NCBI GenBank assembly: GCA_020633315.1 | Contig: JACKDV010000003.1 | Coordinates: forward strand, 558,001-622,000 | Length of the DNA stretch: 64,000 nt | Direction of reading: 5' to 3' | Source of the DNA: Myxococcales bacterium | GTDB taxonomy: Bacteria; Myxococcota_A; Polyangia; Nannocystales; Nannocystaceae | In this document: positions 58,903 through 64,000 of the stretch, one piece after another | Position numbering within the stretch: position 1 is the first letter of the stretch | How the letters are laid out: each line of letters begins with the position of its first letter | Notes under the pieces: model-generated | What the model was told of the DNA's origin: nothing | The model's database searches: none | What the model saw: only the letters and a program-made list of their open reading frames with translations | Translations under genes and position numbers: made by a program

Positions 58903-59187
58903 ATGCCCCGCCGAAGCTTCGTGTGCCGCTGTGAGGACGTGACCCTGCTCGAGCTCGACCACGCGATCGAGCTCGGCCTGAGCGAGGTGGAGGAGCTCAA
59001 GCGCTACACCGGCCTGGGCACCGGACCGTGCCAGGGCAAGGAGTGCATGAGCGTGCTCGTCTCGCACCTGGTGCGCCGCGGGCTCGTCGATCCGACCACC
59101 GTGCAGCCGTTCACCGCCCGCCCCCCCACCGAGCCCGTCACCCTGGGCGCGCTCGCGGCCGGCCTCCCCGCGGAGCCCGAGTCATGA
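58903..59187 (+). CDS. BFD-like [2Fe-2S] subunit of the same oxidase
   Basis: A 94-residue protein. It has the four-cysteine BFD/NAD(P)H-nitrite-reductase-type cluster: VCRCED near the N terminus and GTGPCQGKEC further on. The tail RPPTEPVTLGALA is the hallmark ending of the HcnB/OoxA/SoxA C terminus, showing that this domain, normally fused to the FAD subunit, is here a separate polypeptide. It starts 8 bp after the first gene and overlaps the next by ATGA. Confidence 0.87.
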   Translation: MPRRSFVCRCEDVTLLELDHAIELGLSEVEELKRYTGLGTGPCQGKECMSVLVSHLVRRGLVDPTTVQPFTARPPTEPVTLGALAAGLPAEPES

Positions 59188-60389
59188 TGGGCAAGGGCAG
59201 GGCCCAGGCCATGGGCAGCCGCCGCGCCGAGCTACCGTCGCGGGTCGACATCGCGATCATCGGCGGCGGGATCATGGGGCTCTCCACCGCCTACCACCTG
59301 TCGCGGATCTCCTCGCTGAAGGTCGCGGTGCTCGAGCGCAGCTACCTGGTCAGCGGCGCCTCGGGGCGCAACGGCGGCGGCCTGCGCATGCAGTGGGGCG
59401 ACGAGGGCAACGTGGCCCTCATGATGGAGAGCATCGAGATGTGCCGCGGCCTGGCGCAGGAGCTCGGGATCAACCTGTGGTTTCGCCAGGGGGGCTACCT
59501 GTTCCTCGCCCGCACCGAGGCCGGCGAGTCCCGGCTGACCCGCAACGCCGAGCTCCACCACCGCCTGGGCGCGCCCACCCGCCTGCTGTCGGGGGCCGAG
59601 GCCCTCGAGATCGTGCCCCAGCTCGACGTCTCCGACGTGCGCCTGGCCGCCTTCAACCCCGAGGACGGCGTGGTCTTCCCCTGGCCCTTCGTGTGGGGCT
59701 ACGCGGGGCAGGCGGTCTCGCGCGGGGTCACGGTGCGCACGCACACCGCCGTCGATCGCATCGAGGGGCTCGCCGACGGCCTGCGCCTGCACCTGAGCAC
59801 CGGCGAGCGGCTCGACGCCGACCGGGTGCTCAACGCCACCGGGGCCTGGAGCATCGAGCTCAACCGCAGCCTCGGCATCGAGCTGCCCAACCACCCCCAC
59901 CGCCACGAGATCATGTCCAGCGAGCCGCTCAAGCCGTTCCTGGATCCCTTGGTGGTCGACCTCGCCACCGGCCTGTATTTCTCGCAGAGCACCCGCGGCG
60001 AGATCGTGGCTGGCATCACCATGCCCGACGAGGGGCCGCCCGCCACCGAGGTCGACCTCGCCTCGTCGCGGCGCTTCCTGGCCCACCTGGGGCGGGCGCT
60101 CACCACCATCATGCCGCTGACGGCCCAGCTCCGGGTGCTGCGCCAGTGGTCGGGGCCCTACGACGTCTCGCCCGACGGCGACGCGATCGTGGGCCCCAGC
60201 CCCGGGCTGCCGCGGCTCTACCAGGTGTGCGGCTTCACCGGGCACGGCTTCATGATGGCGCCGGCCGTGGGCAAGCTGCTCGCGCGCCTGCTCGCCAAGG
60301 GCGAGCGTCACCCCATGCTCGAGCGCTGGGATCCGGCCCGCTTCTCGCGAGGCGGCAGCACCCGGCGCGAGGACATGATCATCGGGTGA
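59184..60389 (+). CDS. FAD-dependent amino acid/amine oxidoreductase (DAO family, SoxB/HcnC-like)
   Basis: A 401-residue catalytic flavoprotein. The Rossmann motif is IAIIGGGIMGLSTAYHL; SGASGRNGGGLRMQWGDEGN is typical of sarcosine-oxidase beta-like enzymes; the C-terminal FAD contact is VCGFTGHGFMMAPAVGKLLA. It should oxidise a C-N bond of an amino acid or amine and pass electrons to the two iron-sulfur/FAD partners. The downstream D-amino-acid-type PLP enzyme suggests a D-amino acid or hydroxyamino acid, which is inference. ATG 59184 lies in the previous stop. Confidence 0.9.
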   Translation: MMGKGRAQAMGSRRAELPSRVDIAIIGGGIMGLSTAYHLSRISSLKVAVLERSYLVSGASGRNGGGLRMQWGDEGNVALMMESIEMCRGLAQELGINLWFRQGGYLFLARTEAGESRLTRNAELHHRLGAPTRLLSGAEALEIVPQLDVSDVRLAAFNPEDGVVFPWPFVWGYAGQAVSRGVTVRTHTAVDRIEGLADGLRLHLSTGERLDADRVLNATGAWSIELNRSLGIELPNHPHRHEIMSSEPLKPFLDPLVVDLATGLYFSQSTRGEIVAGITMPDEGPPATEVDLASSRRFLAHLGRALTTIMPLTAQLRVLRQWSGPYDVSPDGDAIVGPSPGLPRLYQVCGFTGHGFMMAPAVGKLLARLLAKGERHPMLERWDPARFSRGGSTRREDMIIG

Positions 60390-62854
60390 GCGCGCACGAC
60401 AGCGAGCTCCGGCGCCGCGACGCGCTGACCCGGGCGATCGCCGGTCGGGCCGAGACCATCGCCACCCCGACGCTGGTGATCGATCTCGACGCGGTCGAGC
60501 ACAACGCGGCCGCGATGGTGCGGCGGGTGGGCGACCCCGGTCGCTGGCGTCCGCACGTCAAGACGGTCAAGCAGTCCACGATCGTGGGCGTGCTGCTCGA
60601 CGCGGGGGTGTTCCGCTTCAAGGCCGCCACCCCGGCCGAGGTCACGCTGGTGCTCGAGGCCGCCGCCACGCGGGCGCTGCCGCGGCCGGTGGAGGTGCTG
60701 CTGGCCTACCCCGCCGCACCGCCCCAGCTCGCCGCGATGCTCCGGCTGCGACGCGAGCACCCCGAGGCCACGCTGGGCCTGCTCGCCGACGACCCCGAGC
60801 ACCTCCGCGCCCTGGTGGAGGGCATCGCTCGCCCCGCGGAGCTGCCCGCCTTCGATCTGTGGCTCGACGTGGACGTTGGGATGCACCGCACCGGCAGCCC
60901 GGCCGCGCGCTGGCGAGAGGCCGTGCTGGCGCGATGCCAGTGGCTGCGCCCGATGGGCCTGCACGGCTACGACGGTCACCTGCGCTGGTCGGAGCGCGCG
61001 GCGGCCCACGCCGGCTACGACGAGCTGGTCGCGCTCGCCCGCGCCCTGCCCTTTGCGGTCGAGCAGATCGTGAGCTCGGGGACCCACAGCTACGCCCATG
61101 CGCTCGAGCACGCGGGGCTGTGCGAGGGCCCGTGGGTCCACCAGGTGAGCCCGGGGACCCTCGTGCTCAGCGATCGCCGCTCGGCCGAGGCGGCGCGCGA
61201 CCTCGGCCTTCGGCAGGCGGCCTTCGTGCTCAGCCGGGTGGTGGCCCGGCCCGGCGACGATCGGATCACCCTCGACGCCGGCAGCAAGGCGCTGGCCCCC
61301 GACTGCCCCGCCCCCGGCTGCGCGGTGCTGGGCGTCCCCGAGCTCGAGCCGCTCACCGCGAGCGAGGAGCACCGACCGATGCGGGTGAAGGCGGGCCCTC
61401 GTCCCGCGCGAGGCGAGCTGATGTGGCTGGTCCCCGACCACGTGTGCACCACGGTCAACCTCCACGCCGAGGCGCTGTACCTGCGGGGCGGCGAGATCGT
61501 GGGCTCGGCCCCGGTCCGCGCCCGGGGGCACCGGCCCTGGCTGGAGGCGCTGCTGCTCGCCCTCGCGGGGCTGGGGGACGCCGGCTGCCAGCCCATCGTG
61601 ACCAACCTCGAGGTGGAGCTGCTGCTGCCGCCCGACGCCACCGACCTGCAGCGCACCAACAACGTCTCGGTGGTGCTCGATCCCCAGGGATTCTCCGAGA
61701 CGATCGCCACCGACGGCCTGGACTTCGCGCTCTCGTTCGAGCGAGCGCCCGACGTCGTCTCGCGCACGCTCGCGGTGTACCTCGCCGAGGACAGCACCCT
61801 GCTGGCCTGGGGCCGCACGCCGCCCTTCACCTACGGCGGCGCCACCGGTGGCCTCACCTTGATGGTCGCGCGCCCCGGGGTGCTGGGGCCGCTCGATCTC
61901 GACTTCGCCGAGGCCGACGCGCTGGCCCGCGTCGCTCCGGTGGCCGAGCTGGGGGTGCTGGTGCTCGCCAGCGACGGCAGCACCCTGTTCCTCGACGGCT
62001 ACCGCTACACCCTCGCGGCCGCGGCCTCGCTGCCCGATCCGCCCGCGCTCGACGACGCGACCCTGGTGGGAGCACCCGACGGCGGCGTGCTGTGGGTGAG
62101 CTGGGGCGAGGCTCCCGCGGCCTGGCGCTTCGATCCCGGCGAGGACCAGTGGCAGGCGCTCGAGCTCGGGGGCGACCGAGCCCCGCGCCCGGGGGCGGCC
62201 GCGTGGGTCGACGACGAGGAGGGCACGCTGCAATTGCTCGGCGGGGGCGAGCGCACCGACGTGGTGGAGCTGACGCTGGTGGGCGACGAGGCGCGCGAGC
62301 TCGTCGCGATCGAGGGGCTCCAGCTCGACGGGCCCCGAGCGGGAGCCACCGCGGCGCGGCTGGGGCCCCACCTGGTGGTGCTCGGGGGCGACGATCCCAC
62401 CCTGCCCGCGCTGTGGCGTGCCGACGCTCTCGATGGAGCGGGTCCGAGCGGGGCGTGGACCTCGATCGCCTGTGGGATCCGAGGCGAGTCGCCGCCGCGC
62501 CTGCTGTGCACGGGAGGCCTGCGCGACGGCATGCCCACCGCCGATGCCCTCGCCATCGAGCTGCGCACGGACGGTCTCGACGTGCAGGAGCTGCCCGAGC
62601 TGCTGCCCGCCCCGCTGCCCGATCCGCTGGTCTTCGCCGACGACACCGCGATCTATGCCCAGGGCGCGGGCCGGTGGTTCCGCCTCGACATCACCGACCT
62701 CGAGCCGAGCGAGCCGGCCAGCGCGGCGACGCGGGCCGAGGGGGGCGACACCGCGCGGCTCCCCGGCGGGGCCACGCTGGTGGTGGGCGGCCGCGATCTC
62801 GAGGGCGCAGCGCTGTCGCAGTGGACCGTGTTCGCCCCCGCGCTGCTGCCCTGA
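60386..62854 (+). CDS. D-threonine aldolase/D-serine dehydratase-like enzyme fused in frame to a lipoprotein-like Kelch/propeller region
   Basis: An 822-residue open frame. Residues ~25-380 are an alanine-racemase-fold PLP enzyme of the DSD1/DTA type: TPTLVIDLDAVEHNAAAM, RPHVKTVKQ with the PLP lysine, DVDVGMHRTG, and the C-terminal metal-site motif PDHVCTTVNL. Homologues end near VRARGH. The frame continues directly into PWLEALLLALAGLGDAGCQ, which looks like a lipoprotein signal peptide, then ~440 residues with Kelch-like repeats (WRFDPGEDQWQALELGG). GTG 61499 (residue 372) could start a separate lipoprotein. GTG 60386 overlaps the oxidase stop (GTGA). Confidence 0.78.
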   Translation: MSAHDSELRRRDALTRAIAGRAETIATPTLVIDLDAVEHNAAAMVRRVGDPGRWRPHVKTVKQSTIVGVLLDAGVFRFKAATPAEVTLVLEAAATRALPRPVEVLLAYPAAPPQLAAMLRLRREHPEATLGLLADDPEHLRALVEGIARPAELPAFDLWLDVDVGMHRTGSPAARWREAVLARCQWLRPMGLHGYDGHLRWSERAAAHAGYDELVALARALPFAVEQIVSSGTHSYAHALEHAGLCEGPWVHQVSPGTLVLSDRRSAEAARDLGLRQAAFVLSRVVARPGDDRITLDAGSKALAPDCPAPGCAVLGVPELEPLTASEEHRPMRVKAGPRPARGELMWLVPDHVCTTVNLHAEALYLRGGEIVGSAPVRARGHRPWLEALLLALAGLGDAGCQPIVTNLEVELLLPPDATDLQRTNNVSVVLDPQGFSETIATDGLDFALSFERAPDVVSRTLAVYLAEDSTLLAWGRTPPFTYGGATGGLTLMVARPGVLGPLDLDFAEADALARVAPVAELGVLVLASDGSTLFLDGYRYTLAAAASLPDPPALDDATLVGAPDGGVLWVSWGEAPAAWRFDPGEDQWQALELGGDRAPRPGAAAWVDDEEGTLQLLGGGERTDVVELTLVGDEARELVAIEGLQLDGPRAGATAARLGPHLVVLGGDDPTLPALWRADALDGAGPSGAWTSIACGIRGESPPRLLCTGGLRDGMPTADALAIELRTDGLDVQELPELLPAPLPDPLVFADDTAIYAQGAGRWFRLDITDLEPSEPASAATRAEGGDTARLPGGATLVVGGRDLEGAALSQWTVFAPALLP

Positions 62855-62890
62855 GGACGTGCCTCGCCCCCGGGCCCGCGGCGCCTCGCC

Positions 62891-62920
62891 TTGCCCGCGA
62901 TCCAGCCTGCCCCCTACGAT
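62891..62920 (+). promoter_or_regulatory. Promoter for the last gene of the window
   Basis: TTGCCC (62891-62896), 18-bp spacer, TACGAT (62915-62920). Transcription would start near 62927, leaving a ~28-base leader that includes the ribosome site GGGAGG (62941-62946). Confidence 0.5.
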
Positions 62921-62954
62921 GGCCCGACGCCGACGGAGCCGGGAGGGATCGCCG

Positions 62955-64000
62955 ATGCAGGGTCTCATGGGCAAGCGCAAGTTCACCTTCGTCAACTACG
63001 GGGGCTCCTATCAGCTCCGCATCGAGCGGGCCGAGGATCTCGTCCACCTCGACGACCTCGACGACCCGTTCTGGATGGCCACCAGCGCCCCGATCGACCA
63101 GCTCCGCTGCGATCGGGTGGCGCTCGAGCACCTCGACGTCAACCGCAACGGGCGGATCATCAGCGGAGAGCTGCGTCGGACCCGGCGCTGGCTGTTCGCG
63201 GTGCTCCGCGACCTGCAGGGGGTGACCGAGGGCCGCGACTTGCTGCGCCTGGAGGACGTCGACGAGGCCCACGAGGACGGCGCCAAGCTGCTCGCGGCCG
63301 CGCACCGGATCCTCGCCAACCTCGACCGCCCCGGCTCGCCCACCATCTCGCTGGCGGAGATCCGCGACACCAAGTCGATCCTCGCCAAGGGGGCGGTCAA
63401 CGGTGACGGCATCATCCCCCCGCGAGCGGTGAGCGAGCCCGAGCTGCGCTCGCTGCTCCAGGACGTGGCCCGCACCGTGGGCACGGTCGAGGGCGTGGAC
63501 GGGGGCCGGGGGGTCGACGCGGCTCGGCTCGATCGCTTCGTGGCCGAGGCCGAGGCCCTGCTGGCGTGGCGGAGCAAGGCCACCGAGCACGAGACCCGCG
63601 ACCTGCTGCTGCCCCTGGGCGAGGAAACCCCCGCGGGCCACGAGCTGCTCGAGCGCCTGCGGGGACCGATCGAGCGCTACTTCAAGCTCTGCGCCCTGCT
63701 GCAGCTCAACGAGTCGCTCGGTCGCCGCACCGCCGAGCCCACCAGCCCCGCGACGGCCTACACCTCGGAGGACGAGCTCCAGCGCTACCTCGAGCTCGCC
63801 CCCGTGGCCCCGCCCAACGCGGCCGGCGAGCTGCGCCTGGACGCCCCGCTCAACCCTCACTACGCCCGCGACCTCCGGGCGCTGCTGCGAGAGGTGATCC
63901 AGCCGCTGCGGCCGGCCGCTCGCGTGACCCCGGTGCTCACCCGCGAGGGCTGGGACGAGCTGCTCGCCGTCTTCGCCCCCTACGAGCAGTGGCTGGCCAC
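62955..64000 (+). CDS. Protein of unknown function, truncated by the window end
   Basis: At least 348 residues, open to the window edge. ATG 62955 follows GGGAGG with an 8-base gap; ATG 62967 (MGKRKFTFVNYGG) is an alternative. Residues ~63-75 read DVNRNGRIISGEL, an EF-hand-like DxNxxGxIxxxE loop, and the rest is largely helical with recurring acidic/Arg patches. No signal peptide, membrane helix or catalytic motif is recognised. Confidence 0.72.
   Translation, partial: MQGLMGKRKFTFVNYGGSYQLRIERAEDLVHLDDLDDPFWMATSAPIDQLRCDRVALEHLDVNRNGRIISGELRRTRRWLFAVLRDLQGVTEGRDLLRLEDVDEAHEDGAKLLAAAHRILANLDRPGSPTISLAEIRDTKSILAKGAVNGDGIIPPRAVSEPELRSLLQDVARTVGTVEGVDGGRGVDAARLDRFVAEAEALLAWRSKATEHETRDLLLPLGEETPAGHELLERLRGPIERYFKLCALLQLNESLGRRTAEPTSPATAYTSEDELQRYLELAPVAPPNAAGELRLDAPLNPHYARDLRALLREVIQPLRPAARVTPVLTREGWDELLAVFAPYEQWLA

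Noticed and set aside
57621..60389. Hydrogen cyanide synthase hcnABC
   Set aside because: The general three-part architecture is shared by opine, sarcosine and D-hydroxyproline oxidases, the domains are differently fused, and nothing in the sequence singles out glycine as substrate.

Overview
The window is a GC-rich chromosomal segment, very probably from a myxobacterium of the Nannocystis/Plesiocystis/Enhygromyxa type. The clues are codon use strong enough to keep long antisense frames open, many TPR, PEGA, TonB-like and serine/threonine-kinase proteins, and three lipoproteins whose lipobox cysteine is followed by an Asp/Ser/Thr/Gly-rich linker typical of that suborder. I see no tRNA, rRNA, insertion sequence, prophage or CRISPR array. 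Genes are packed tightly: no gene-free stretch exceeds 300 bp, and the longest gaps are 53555-53844 and 37258-37534.

Region 1 (1-16.8 kb) is the most unusual. A giant Tc-toxin A-type protein of at least 4,717 residues, probably cut at its 5' end by the window edge, carries two large arrays of hemopexin-like repeats inserted in an otherwise recognisable TcA scaffold. Forty-eight bases downstream lies an 860-residue protein with a C-terminal tRNA-nucleotidyltransferase/poly(A)-polymerase head domain, a candidate cargo or effector. No TcB/TcC (Rhs) gene follows.

Region 2 (16.8-30.3 kb) holds envelope and lipoprotein genes, a kynureninase-like PLP enzyme, a di-heme cytochrome c peroxidase-like lipoprotein behind a textbook sigma-54 promoter, a large TPR protein, and a tightly coupled operon (TonB-like, pterin carbinolamine dehydratase, DOMON-like, NamZ).

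Region 3 (30.3-37.3 kb, minus strand) is one overlapping operon: FHA-GGDEF diguanylate cyclase, mutL, miaA, accA and a rhomboid-like membrane protein without a visible catalytic dyad. Region 4 (37.5-46.2 kb) has a penicillin-binding protein, a TPR/beta-barrel protein, a degenerate AMP-ligase-like protein, two small envelope genes, an unknown gene and a Ser/Thr kinase. Region 5 (46.2-53.6 kb, minus strand) has yebC-ruvC-ruvA, recD2, a tandem-fused HCCA-isomerase-type protein and a beta-helix lipoprotein. Region 6 (53.8-64 kb) has a TonB/AgmX-like protein, maf-yggS, an operon for a three-part flavin/iron-sulfur amine oxidase joined to a D-threonine-aldolase-like enzyme that runs in frame into a lipoprotein-like Kelch domain, and a truncated unknown gene.

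Two regulatory patterns recur. At least eight genes have a -35/-10 promoter whose -10 box ends 6-11 bases before the start codon with no ribosome binding site, implying leaderless mRNAs. Several gene ends are followed by perfect GC hairpins of 10-17 bp that lack a T tract.
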